Positions 7,836 through 14,020 of a DNA stretch of 14,079 bases are shown in pieces. Under the pieces are notes generated by a model. That model was not told where the DNA came from and searched no databases. It saw only the letters and a program-made list of their open reading frames with translations. Position 1 is the stretch's first letter; each line of letters opens with the position of its first letter. The translations under genes were made by a program, and so were the position numbers. This stretch comes from Candidatus Pacearchaeota archaeon (GTDB lineage: Archaea; Nanobdellota; Nanobdellia; Pacearchaeales; GW2011-AR1), in the NCBI GenBank assembly GCA_002689985.1, contig NZDC01000026.1:1-14079 (forward strand), read 5' to 3'.

Positions 7836-8540
7836 ATGGATTTAGACGTAGGAGAAATTGTTTTATGCACTGTTGATAGAATAGTTGGAACTGTAGTTTT
7901 TGTAAGAATAGAAGGACATGGAGAAGGAAGTATTATTTTAAGTGAAATTGCTCCTGGAAGAATAAGGAATTTAAGGGAATATGTAATTCCTAAGAAAAAA
8001 ATAGTTTGTAAAGTATTAAGAATTTCAGGAGATCGTATTGATTTATCTTTAAGAAGAGTTACAAAAAAAGAGAAAAAAGAATTAATTGAGCAATTTAAAC
8101 AAGAAAAAAGTTATATTAGCGTTCTAAAAAGTATTCTTGGAAAGGAAGTGGATAAAGTAATTGAAGAAATTACCAAAGAAGATAAAATATATGATTTTTT
8201 AGAAGAAGCAAAAGAAAACCCAAAAAAATTAGAGAAAATAGTTGGAAAAACTAACACTAAAAAAATATTAGATATCTTAAAAAAACAAAAACAAAAAAAA
8301 GCAATAGTAAAAAAACAAATTCACTTAACAACAACTAAATCAAATGGATTAGAATTAATAAAAGATGTTTTGGGAATAATAAAAGAAGCAGAAATAAAAT
8401 ATATTTCTGCAGGACAATATTCTATAAAAACAGAATCTAATGATTTAAAATCAGCAGATAATATATTAAAAGAAATATTATCAAAAATTGAAAAAGAAAC
8501 AAAACAAAAAGGAATCGAATTTAGTATTGATGAGAAATAA
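7836..8540 (+). CDS. eif2a: Translation initiation factor aIF2 alpha subunit
   Basis: This is the 234-residue alpha subunit of the heterotrimeric factor that brings initiator Met-tRNA to the small subunit. The N-terminal S1/OB domain (about 1-80) begins MDLDVGEIVLCTVDRI and includes GEGSIILSEIAPGRIRNLREYV. The IDLSLRRVT strand follows, then a helical middle domain (about 85-160) and a C-terminal alpha-beta domain (about 165-230) that contacts aIF2-gamma. It is slightly shorter than typical archaeal versions (about 260-275). The region of the eukaryotic Ser51 loop reads APGRIR. In many archaea this gene sits between S27e and Nop10; here S27e and L44e are absent upstream, and Nop10 is separated by a Nudix gene. 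Confidence 0.93.
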   Translation: MDLDVGEIVLCTVDRIVGTVVFVRIEGHGEGSIILSEIAPGRIRNLREYVIPKKKIVCKVLRISGDRIDLSLRRVTKKEKKELIEQFKQEKSYISVLKSILGKEVDKVIEEITKEDKIYDFLEEAKENPKKLEKIVGKTNTKKILDILKKQKQKKAIVKKQIHLTTTKSNGLELIKDVLGIIKEAEIKYISAGQYSIKTESNDLKSADNILKEILSKIEKETKQKGIEFSIDEK

Positions 8541-8580
8541 AAATAAACTTAGTTTTAAAGTTATAAAAAGTAAACAAAAG

Positions 8581-8588
8581 CTTAAATA
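8581..8588 (+). promoter_or_regulatory. TATA box for the Nudix-nop10 unit
   Basis: CTTAAATA is centred about 25 bases before the Nudix ATG at 8610, in the 69-base gap after aIF2-alpha. It suggests an independent transcript that carries both the Nudix gene and nop10. Confidence 0.5.
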
Positions 8589-8609
8589 ACCTTAAAAAAT
8601 CCTCTAATT

Positions 8610-9029
8610 ATGGAAAACAATCAAAATAAGAACTTCAGTATTATACTTCTTGGAATAATATTTGATCCAAGCACAAGAAAAATTTTAATTGGAAAAAGAA
8701 AAAATGATTTACATGTTCCAAGTTTAAACTGGGGTTTTATTGGAGGAATTTATGAAATTGGTGAAGAGGGAGTAGATAAAACATTAAAAAGAAAAATAAA
8801 AGAAAGCACCGGATTTGATGTAAAAAACTTGGGAACAGTATTTTCAAATAATGATGCTGTAAAAAAAGATTTTTTTAAAGTTTATTTTTTATGTGAAAAA
8901 TTTAATGGAGAAGAGAACGTTGGAGGAGATTTTGAAGAATTAAAATGGGTATCTCCTGATGAAGTTGAAAAATATTTCTCAACAAAATTTAATACACGTC
9001 TAAAAGAGTATATTATTAACTTAAAGTGA
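8610..9029 (+). CDS. Nudix-fold protein with a degenerate Nudix box
   Basis: This 139-residue protein has the overall Nudix fold. The strand segment IILLGIIFDPSTRKILIGKR comes first, followed by WGFIGGIYEIGEEG, the Nudix region (about 46-73), and a C-terminal LKWVSPDEVEKYF motif typical of the family. The box does not meet the consensus. The stretch equivalent to REUxEExG reads RKIKESTG, so two of the three usual metal-binding glutamates are replaced (by K and S), and there is one extra residue before it. Hydrolysis of a nucleoside-diphosphate substrate may therefore be weak or lost, leaving a binding role. Its TGA overlaps the GTG of nop10 (GTGA), so the two are translationally coupled. Confidence 0.8.
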   Translation: MENNQNKNFSIILLGIIFDPSTRKILIGKRKNDLHVPSLNWGFIGGIYEIGEEGVDKTLKRKIKESTGFDVKNLGTVFSNNDAVKKDFFKVYFLCEKFNGEENVGGDFEELKWVSPDEVEKYFSTKFNTRLKEYIINLK

Positions 9030-9148
9030 AATTAAAAAAATGTAAAACATGTGAAAATTATACTTTAAAAAATATTTGTTCTAAATGTAAAAATAAGACA
9101 TTTGATGCACATTATAAATTTATTAAAATAAAAGAAATATCAAAATAA
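9026..9148 (+). CDS. nop10: H/ACA RNP protein Nop10 (GTG start, 40 residues)
   Basis: This short ORF is easily missed. It encodes a zinc-ribbon protein with CKTC (C6, C9) and CSKC (C18, C21) flanking YTLK, then KT..AH, which matches the archaeal Nop10 pattern. Nop10 supports Cbf5 in H/ACA RNPs that make pseudouridine in rRNA. It starts with GTG in a 4-base overlap with the Nudix stop. Nop10 commonly follows aIF2-alpha in archaea, which strengthens the call. The protein is shorter than usual (about 50-60 residues), and the conserved PPRFSPEDKY-like tail that packs against Cbf5 is not evident; the sequence after AH is YKFIKIKEISK. The last 9 bases overlap the 3' end of the convergent EndoQ gene. 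Confidence 0.85.
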   Translation: MKLKKCKTCENYTLKNICSKCKNKTFDAHYKFIKIKEISK

Positions 9149-10357
9149 TATCTTTTGTTTTTCTTGTTTTCCAATAATTGCTTTTCCATATTCTCCATCA
9201 AAACCAGGAATTATATTTATCTTTCCTTCTCTATTTCTTAAAATCAACTCAATTAATTTTTCATTAACTTCTTTTTTTAAAAAATCTTCTTTTGAAATAT
9301 TTAATAATATATTCAACTCATTTTCAAATTTCTCAATTAAAGAATTATATAAATTCCACACTTTTTTACTATTCATATTAACCTCTAAAAAAAGAGATAT
9401 TATTTCATGTAATGGTAAAAGAGTATAATATGGCTTTTTTATTTTATGATCACTTCTTGAATTTGATAAACTATCAACTCTGTATTCAACACCAATAGTT
9501 AAATTTTTCCCACACTTTGGACAAATTCTATTTAATTCTTTAGTTTTTTCCGGTTCACAAGAAAAATCACAATTTCTATGCCCATCCCAATGATATTTAC
9601 CATAAGATGGACTGGTTTCAATTGTTTCAATAAAATCATTTTTTCTTATCTGTTTTATTATTTCAAGATATGAATCACATTTTTTAAAAATAGTTGCTTC
9701 ACGTCCTAATCTAAAAGGCCAAAAACTATGTGCATCTGAAAAACTAACAATTGCTTTATTTTCAAGTTCTTTTATTTTCCAATTCATTTTAGGATCAGAA
9801 GACATTCCAGTTTCTATTGCATGAACATTTTCAAATTCATCTTTAAAACACTCTTTTAAGCTATCAAACCCAGACATACTCCCAAAAATTCCAAACCAAG
9901 GAGTCCATGCATGTGCCGGAATAATTTCAATATCTTTTGAAATTTTCATCATCTCTTTTACAAATTCATCTCCAGGAATTTTAAAAATAGGTCTTCCATC
10001 ATAATCTCTTCTTCCTTTAGTATCAAAATAAGAATTTATTTTTTCTGCAATTTCAATACTAGGAACTAATAAAACTAAATGAATCCTTCTCCCTCTTTCT
10101 TGAGTATATATTAGTGAAATCTCTCCAGATATGATAAAGGGAAAATCTTCATAATAATAAAATCCTTTCCCATTGTTCTTTAGTTTTTTAATTTCTTCAA
10201 ACCAAATAGGATGAGTAAAATCGCCAGTTCCAAGTAAATCAAGACCTTTTATTTTAGCCCATTTAACTAAATTAGGAAAGTTAATATTCTTACTACAAGC
10301 TCTTGAAAATCTAGAATGAATATGTAAATCTGCAATTATTCTATTTTTATCTACCAT
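9140..10357 (-). CDS. Endonuclease Q (EndoQ) family, PHP-domain DNA repair nuclease
   Basis: This 405-residue protein matches the EndoQ/TIGR00375 family, which nicks DNA 5' of deaminated bases and abasic sites. The PHP metal motif ADLHIHSRFSRACS starts at residue 9 (H12, H14). GTGDFTHP, PAHAWTPWFG and SFSDAHSFWPFRLGRE follow as further PHP motifs. A four-cysteine zinc site (CDFSC...CPKC) and the C-terminal PGFDGEYGK complete the family pattern. I chose the ATG at 10357 over the one at 10363 because a TATA box lies exactly 26 bases upstream and known homologues begin close to this point. The stop overlaps nop10 by 9 bases in convergent orientation. Confidence 0.87.
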   Translation of the reverse strand: MVDKNRIIADLHIHSRFSRACSKNINFPNLVKWAKIKGLDLLGTGDFTHPIWFEEIKKLKNNGKGFYYYEDFPFIISGEISLIYTQERGRRIHLVLLVPSIEIAEKINSYFDTKGRRDYDGRPIFKIPGDEFVKEMMKISKDIEIIPAHAWTPWFGIFGSMSGFDSLKECFKDEFENVHAIETGMSSDPKMNWKIKELENKAIVSFSDAHSFWPFRLGREATIFKKCDSYLEIIKQIRKNDFIETIETSPSYGKYHWDGHRNCDFSCEPEKTKELNRICPKCGKNLTIGVEYRVDSLSNSRSDHKIKKPYYTLLPLHEIISLFLEVNMNSKKVWNLYNSLIEKFENELNILLNISKEDFLKKEVNEKLIELILRNREGKINIIPGFDGEYGKAIIGKQEKQKILF

Positions 10358-10379
10358 AAACATTTAGAAATAAAGAAGG

Positions 10380-10386
10380 TTATAAA
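10380..10386 (-). promoter_or_regulatory. TATA box for EndoQ
   Basis: Minus-strand TTTATAA is centred 26 bases upstream of the ATG at 10357 but only 20 from the ATG at 10363. The spacing supports the shorter EndoQ start. Confidence 0.55.
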
Positions 10387-10402
10387 GGTTTATTGTTTTA
10401 AG

Positions 10403-10681
10403 TTAATATCCAAATAACTTTTTTCTTTTTTCCTTAGCCATTACTAAACCAATTACTACTAAAACAACAATTATTAAAATCCATAACCAAGCTTTACTTG
10501 TCTTTTCTTTTATTCCTTCTACTACTTTTCCACCAGTATCTTTAATTGTTTCTCCAATACTCTTTTCTTCCTCTTCTTCAACAACTGGTTCCACAACTTT
10601 TTCTTTTCCTGAAATTGCAAAATAACTAAAAGAAGTTACTCCAGCATCATAAGTATAATAAGTATCATCTTCACCCTTTTG
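10403..10681 (-). pseudogene. C-terminal remnant of a PGF-pre-PGF surface protein
   Basis: The minus-strand frame is open from about 10681 (and beyond) to the TAA at 10403. It reads GEDDTYYTYDAG then VTSFSYFAISGKE, which is the end of a PGF-pre-PGF domain found at the C-terminus of archaeal S-layer or surface proteins. It continues into an acidic linker (EEEEE), a transmembrane helix (AWLWILIIVVLVVIGLVMA) and a basic cytoplasmic end (KEKRKK), the usual membrane anchor. There is no ATG, GTG or TTG in frame upstream of the domain, and the large extracellular part is absent. A GTG at 10594 could start a 63-residue tail-anchored peptide, but it would begin inside the old gene. I read this as a 5'-truncated remnant. 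Confidence 0.7.
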
Positions 10682-10752
10682 AACATTTGAGATAAGAAGT
10701 AAGTATTTATAAATCTTTTGAGGAAGAAAAGATAAACATAATTTAGATAATC

Positions 10753-10760
10753 TTTTAAAT
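10753..10760 (+). promoter_or_regulatory. TATA box for ndk
   Basis: TTTTAAAT is centred about 25 bases before the ndk ATG at 10781. No Shine-Dalgarno sequence is seen. Confidence 0.45.
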
Positions 10761-10780
10761 GGAAATGTAAAAGTAATAAT

Positions 10781-11230
10781 ATGAATGAAAAGACACTGGT
10801 TTTAATTAAACCAGATGCTATGATAAAACGTTTAGCAGGAAATATAATTTCTGAACTATATAATCTAGATCTAAAAATGGTTGGATTGAAATTAGTAAAT
10901 GTCAAAAAAGAACTAGCTGAAAAACATTATGAGGAGCACAAAGAAAAGCCATTTTTTCAAGAACTAATAGAACATATTACTGGAAAACTTCATGAAAACG
11001 AAAATGTTATTGCAATAGTTTATTCTGGTGAGAATGCGATTTCAAAAGTTAGAGAACTTGTTGGAAAAACAAATCCAGATGAATCTATTCCCCATACTCT
11101 AAGAGGAAAATACGGCAAAATTCATTCAAAAACAAACTGCCATGAAACAGTAATTCATGCATCTGATTCACAAGACAATGCAAAAAAAGAGATTGATTTA
11201 TGGTTTAAAAAAGATGAATTAGTTGAATAA
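10781..11230 (+). CDS. ndk: Nucleoside diphosphate kinase
   Basis: This 149-residue enzyme equilibrates nucleoside tri- and diphosphates by a phospho-histidine mechanism. The N-terminal LVLIKPDA carries K10. HYEEHKEKPFF is the Kpn-loop approach, GENAISKVRELVGKTNP carries R91 and T97, and HTLRGKYG carries R108. The active-site IHASDS holds the catalytic H126. The residue three before the catalytic His is Thr (ETVIH), where the common form has Asn, which normally contacts the ribose. A few extra residues occur around GKLHENE. The length is normal. The gene stops one base before the convergent radA stop codon. Confidence 0.94.
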   Translation: MNEKTLVLIKPDAMIKRLAGNIISELYNLDLKMVGLKLVNVKKELAEKHYEEHKEKPFFQELIEHITGKLHENENVIAIVYSGENAISKVRELVGKTNPDESIPHTLRGKYGKIHSKTNCHETVIHASDSQDNAKKEIDLWFKKDELVE

Positions 11231-11231
11231 A

Positions 11232-12206
11232 TTATTCTTCATCAACTATCCCTTTATCGGTTACAAAAAATATACACTCATTATCAGGTAAATTAGGAGA
11301 GTCTATCAATTTTCCAACTCTAGATCCTTTTTTACCTCTCCTTAGATACATTCTATATGTAGAAAAATGTCCTAAAATATTACCTCCAATAGGGGTTGTT
11401 GGGTCTCCAAACATTTGTGCAGGATTAGCCATCACTTGATTAGTTACATAAATTGCTAAGTTATGTTGTTCTGCAAGTCTCATTAAATTATGTAAATATT
11501 TATTTAGTTTTTGTTGTCTATCTGCTAATTGGCCTCTTCCAGCAAATTCAGCTCTAAAATGTGTTGTAAGTGAATCAACAATTATTAATTTAATTGGTTC
11601 TCCATTTTTAATCATTTCTGAAATTTTTTCTAAAAGTAAAATTTGATGATCACTATTTAGTGCACGAGCAACAAAAATATTTTTTAAAACATTTTCAGGA
11701 TCTAATCCCAATCCTTCTGAAATTTGTTTTATTCTAGCTGGTCTAAATGTTCCTTCTGTATCAATAAAAACACTTTTTCCATCAATTCCTCCTTGTTCTA
11801 AAGGCAATTGAGTATTGATTGCTAAAGTTAAACCTAATTGAGTCTTTGAAGACCCAAAAGCACCAAATGCCTCTGTTACAGCTTTACTTTCAATACCTCT
11901 TCCACCCAGAAGTTCATTCATATTTTTACTTCCTGTTGTAATATAAAAAATATTAGACCTTTTTTTTGCATACTCTATTCCATCTTGAAAGCCTAAATCA
12001 AGTAAATCTCTTGCTGCTTGAATTGCTTTTCTTGCAACAGCAGGGCTAACTCCTGCAGCATCACCTAATTCTGTAGGGCCCATAACAGCTAAAGACATCA
12101 TATCATAAACTCCTGCAGATTCTAATTTAGTTGCAACAGCAGGACCAATACCTGGAAGATCAGTTAATGTTGATTCTTTCTCTTTTTTTTCTTTTTTAGA
12201 AGCCAT
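11232..12206 (-). CDS. radA: DNA repair and recombination protein RadA
   Basis: This 324-residue archaeal Rad51/RecA-family recombinase forms filaments on ssDNA for strand exchange. The N-terminal helix-hairpin-helix (LTDLPGIGPAVATKL, about 14-70) and the core with IDTEGTFRPARI (catalytic E151), LIIVD (Walker B, 207-211), the ARNQ-like TNQVMANP segment and TPIGGNILGH are all present, and there is no intein. Two motifs depart from the family norm. The P-loop reads GAFGSSKT (115-122) instead of GEFGSGKT, with Ser in place of the glycine before the lysine. The FxxA polymerisation motif reads FQDG (73-76). The ATG at 12206 has a TATA box 25-26 bases upstream. Confidence 0.95.
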   Translation of the reverse strand: MASKKEKKEKESTLTDLPGIGPAVATKLESAGVYDMMSLAVMGPTELGDAAGVSPAVARKAIQAARDLLDLGFQDGIEYAKKRSNIFYITTGSKNMNELLGGRGIESKAVTEAFGAFGSSKTQLGLTLAINTQLPLEQGGIDGKSVFIDTEGTFRPARIKQISEGLGLDPENVLKNIFVARALNSDHQILLLEKISEMIKNGEPIKLIIVDSLTTHFRAEFAGRGQLADRQQKLNKYLHNLMRLAEQHNLAIYVTNQVMANPAQMFGDPTTPIGGNILGHFSTYRMYLRRGKKGSRVGKLIDSPNLPDNECIFFVTDKGIVDEE

Positions 12207-12227
12207 AAAAATTCAAAAAGATTATTC

Positions 12228-12235
12228 TTTATAAA
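12228..12235 (-). promoter_or_regulatory. TATA box for radA
   Basis: The core TTTATAAA sits in the palindrome CTTTATAAAG (12227-12236) and is centred about 25.5 bases upstream of the radA ATG. This is the best TATA match in the window and implies a leaderless radA mRNA. Confidence 0.6.
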
Positions 12236-12259
12236 GATTGTTTTAGTTTTAAATATATA

Positions 12260-12718
12260 TTAAAAAATAGGAAATTTACGAATTAATAACCCCAAATCTG
12301 CAATTAAAAAGACAATAAAGATAATAGTTTCAGATATTCCTCCTGTTTTTATTATTCCTGAAAACTTCTTTTTACTAAATGGGGAAAATAAACTAACTCC
12401 ACTAATAGTTAAAGAATCTGCAATGAGATGAGATCCAAAACCCACAAAAAATCCAAATGAAACTTCTTTAAAAAATAACCATAAAACAATTGTTAAAAAG
12501 ATTAAAAAAATAAGGCTATGAATAATCCCTCTATGTTTTGAAATCCATTGTATTGGCCTGAAAATAAGGTATTTTCCAATCTTAGATTTTTTTGTATCAA
12601 TATCTGGAATATATGTTGCAAGTAATGCAACTGCAATAAATATAATTTTATCATTTACAAAAGGAAGAAGTAATAAAATAAAAAAAAGAGTAATTATTAA
12701 ATGAGTTCTTATTAACAT
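12260..12718 (-). CDS. DUF457/YdjM-like membrane-bound metal-dependent hydrolase
   Basis: This 152-residue integral membrane protein has about four hydrophobic segments (roughly 6-20, 26-37, 68-82, 130-147). Conserved polar residues match the YdjM/DUF457 family: RTH (H6), YIPDIDT (D39, D41), KHRGIIHS (H62, R63, H67) and GSHLIADSLT (H97, D101). These His and Asp residues are thought to bind metal at the membrane face. The physiological substrate is unknown in the family. The start codon lies one base after the stop of the RPA-like gene, so the two are almost certainly co-transcribed, although no functional link between them is established. Confidence 0.8.
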   Translation of the reverse strand: MLIRTHLIITLFFILLLLPFVNDKIIFIAVALLATYIPDIDTKKSKIGKYLIFRPIQWISKHRGIIHSLIFLIFLTIVLWLFFKEVSFGFFVGFGSHLIADSLTISGVSLFSPFSKKKFSGIIKTGGISETIIFIVFLIADLGLLIRKFPIF

Positions 12719-12719
12719 T

Positions 12720-13661
12720 TCACTTACTCTCTAACTTCTCAACTAATTCATCAATATTAACATCTTTTACTCCATCAATAATAAATTCTTGATTATTAAA
12801 AAATTTATTCATTCTAACGTTTCCAGAAAAAATCATTTCCCTACCTAAAAGATTTTCTTTTTGTTGAGTTAACATTTCTTGGTTTTCTAATTCAGTAATT
12901 CCAATACTTGGAAGAAAATCATGAAATACTACTGAACGGATAGTTTCACTTCCATCATCCAAAACTAAATTTAGTAAAGCTCTCTTTTCCTGAACAACTT
13001 TACCATGTTCTAAACAAATAAAATCAACTCCTTCCTGATTTACTTTTTTCTTGCAATTAGGACAAACATTAAAAAATCTTGGCGCATGTGTTTGAACAAT
13101 AAAAGCTCTTACACTTGAATTATCAGATAATTTAAAATCAGCTATTTTCTTTTCTTTTACAATTTTTTCTGTTTTAATATTTTCTAAAACTTCATTACTA
13201 AGTTTTAATTCAGAAAAACTTCCTAAATGTATTTCATTATCTCTCATACTTGCATTCATTATTTCAATTACCTTGCCATTAGTAATTTCATTTTTTTCGA
13301 TTAATTCTATATGGTTAGTATCCCATAAAACTGCTTTAATATTTGAAGTATCATCTGCAATAGTTATATTTACAACTTTTCCTTCTTTATCATTCCGTAC
13401 AAATGTTCTTACAGGAGATAAATTAATAACTTTTCCAATAACATTAATTTTTCTCATTCCAGGCAATAGTTCATCTATTTTTAACTTTTCATTATCAAAA
13501 GAAATTCCTTGTTCTGCAGCAATAATTTGTGCAGCACCTTCCTTACTAATTAGTCCTGAAAGTTTTGCTTGTTTTGCCTCTATTTGTCTTTCTATTTCCT
13601 CTTTTGATAATTCAGATTTTTGAGAAATCTTATCTATTATCTTATCATAATTTCCATTCAT
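12720..13661 (-). CDS. RPA41-like single-stranded DNA-binding protein (replication factor A)
   Basis: This 313-residue archaeal ssDNA-binding protein begins with a helical DUF2240-like segment (about 1-55). An OB fold follows (about 70-155, with VIGKVINLSPVRTF and VNITIADDTSNIKAVLWD). Then comes a second OB region with an embedded zinc site: CPNC at 200-203 and CLEH at 216-219, a C3H arrangement. This matches the RPA1/RPA41 class (COG1599). It would coat ssDNA and load or regulate RadA, whose gene lies downstream in the same orientation. The ATG at 13661 is preceded by a TATA-like box. No partner RPA14 or RPA32 gene is adjacent. Confidence 0.85.
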   Translation of the reverse strand: MNGNYDKIIDKISQKSELSKEEIERQIEAKQAKLSGLISKEGAAQIIAAEQGISFDNEKLKIDELLPGMRKINVIGKVINLSPVRTFVRNDKEGKVVNITIADDTSNIKAVLWDTNHIELIEKNEITNGKVIEIMNASMRDNEIHLGSFSELKLSNEVLENIKTEKIVKEKKIADFKLSDNSSVRAFIVQTHAPRFFNVCPNCKKKVNQEGVDFICLEHGKVVQEKRALLNLVLDDGSETIRSVVFHDFLPSIGITELENQEMLTQQKENLLGREMIFSGNVRMNKFFNNQEFIIDGVKDVNIDELVEKLESK

Positions 13662-13683
13662 TTACTAAATAAAAATCCTTTAC

Positions 13684-13692
13684 TTTTAAGTA
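13684..13692 (-). promoter_or_regulatory. TATA-like box for the RPA-DUF457 operon
   Basis: Minus-strand TACTTAAAA is centred about 27 bases upstream of the ATG at 13661. It lies in the 85-base divergent region shared with the aEF1-beta promoter. Confidence 0.45.
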
Positions 13693-13718
13693 TTTTGATA
13701 CAAAAAACATAAGAAAAC

Positions 13719-13725
13719 TTATAAA
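13719..13725 (+). promoter_or_regulatory. TATA box for aEF1-beta
   Basis: TTATAAA is centred 25 bases before the ATG at 13747. AAGGT lies immediately before the ATG, too close to act as a Shine-Dalgarno site, so a leaderless transcript is likely. Confidence 0.6.
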
Positions 13726-13746
13726 CTCTTTCAATTAAAATAAGGT

Positions 13747-14019
13747 ATGGGAATTACAGCAGTTAAAATGAAATTAATGCCTTCTTCTCCAGAAATAGAT
13801 CTTGATCAAATAAAAGAAAAATCAAAAGAATTAATAGAAAAGAATAATGGAAAAAACTGTAATTTTGAAGAAGAACCCATAGCTTTTGGATTAAAAGCAA
13901 TAATTATCTCTTTTGCATGGCCAGAAAAACAAGAATTAGAACCTCTGGAAAAAGAACTTAAAGAAATAGAAGATGTAAGTTCTGTAGAGCTTATTGATAT
14001 AAGGAGAGCATTTGGATAA
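13747..14019 (+). CDS. ef1b: Translation elongation factor aEF1-beta
   Basis: This 90-residue protein is the archaeal guanine-nucleotide exchange factor that recycles aEF1-alpha (GDP to GTP). The full ferredoxin-like domain is present: MGITAVKMKLMPSSPEIDLDQI, the family-diagnostic EEEPIAFGLKAIIISF, and an ending in VSSVELIDIRRAFG. Length and motifs are typical. A partial gene begins one base after its stop codon on the same strand, suggesting an operon. Confidence 0.93.
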   Translation: MGITAVKMKLMPSSPEIDLDQIKEKSKELIEKNNGKNCNFEEEPIAFGLKAIIISFAWPEKQELEPLEKELKEIEDVSSVELIDIRRAFG

Positions 14020-14020
14020 A

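Noticed and set aside
10358..10363. The upstream ATG at 10363 as the EndoQ start
   Set aside because: It is only 20 bases from the TATA box, while the ATG at 10357 is at 26 and better matches the N-terminus of the family.
10403..10594. A stand-alone 63-residue membrane-protein gene starting at the GTG at 10594
   Set aside because: The same frame continues upstream into a clear PGF-pre-PGF domain end, so this GTG is internal to a larger ancestral gene; translation from it cannot be excluded but is not well supported.
10636..10905. An 89-codon minus-strand ORF across the ndk start
   Set aside because: It runs antisense through the conserved N-terminus of ndk, shows no recognisable motifs, and is in a different frame from the PGF-pre-PGF remnant.
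13273..13623. A 116-codon plus-strand ORF inside the RPA-like gene
   Set aside because: It is antisense to the conserved OB fold and helical N-terminus, and has no start-region signals of its own.
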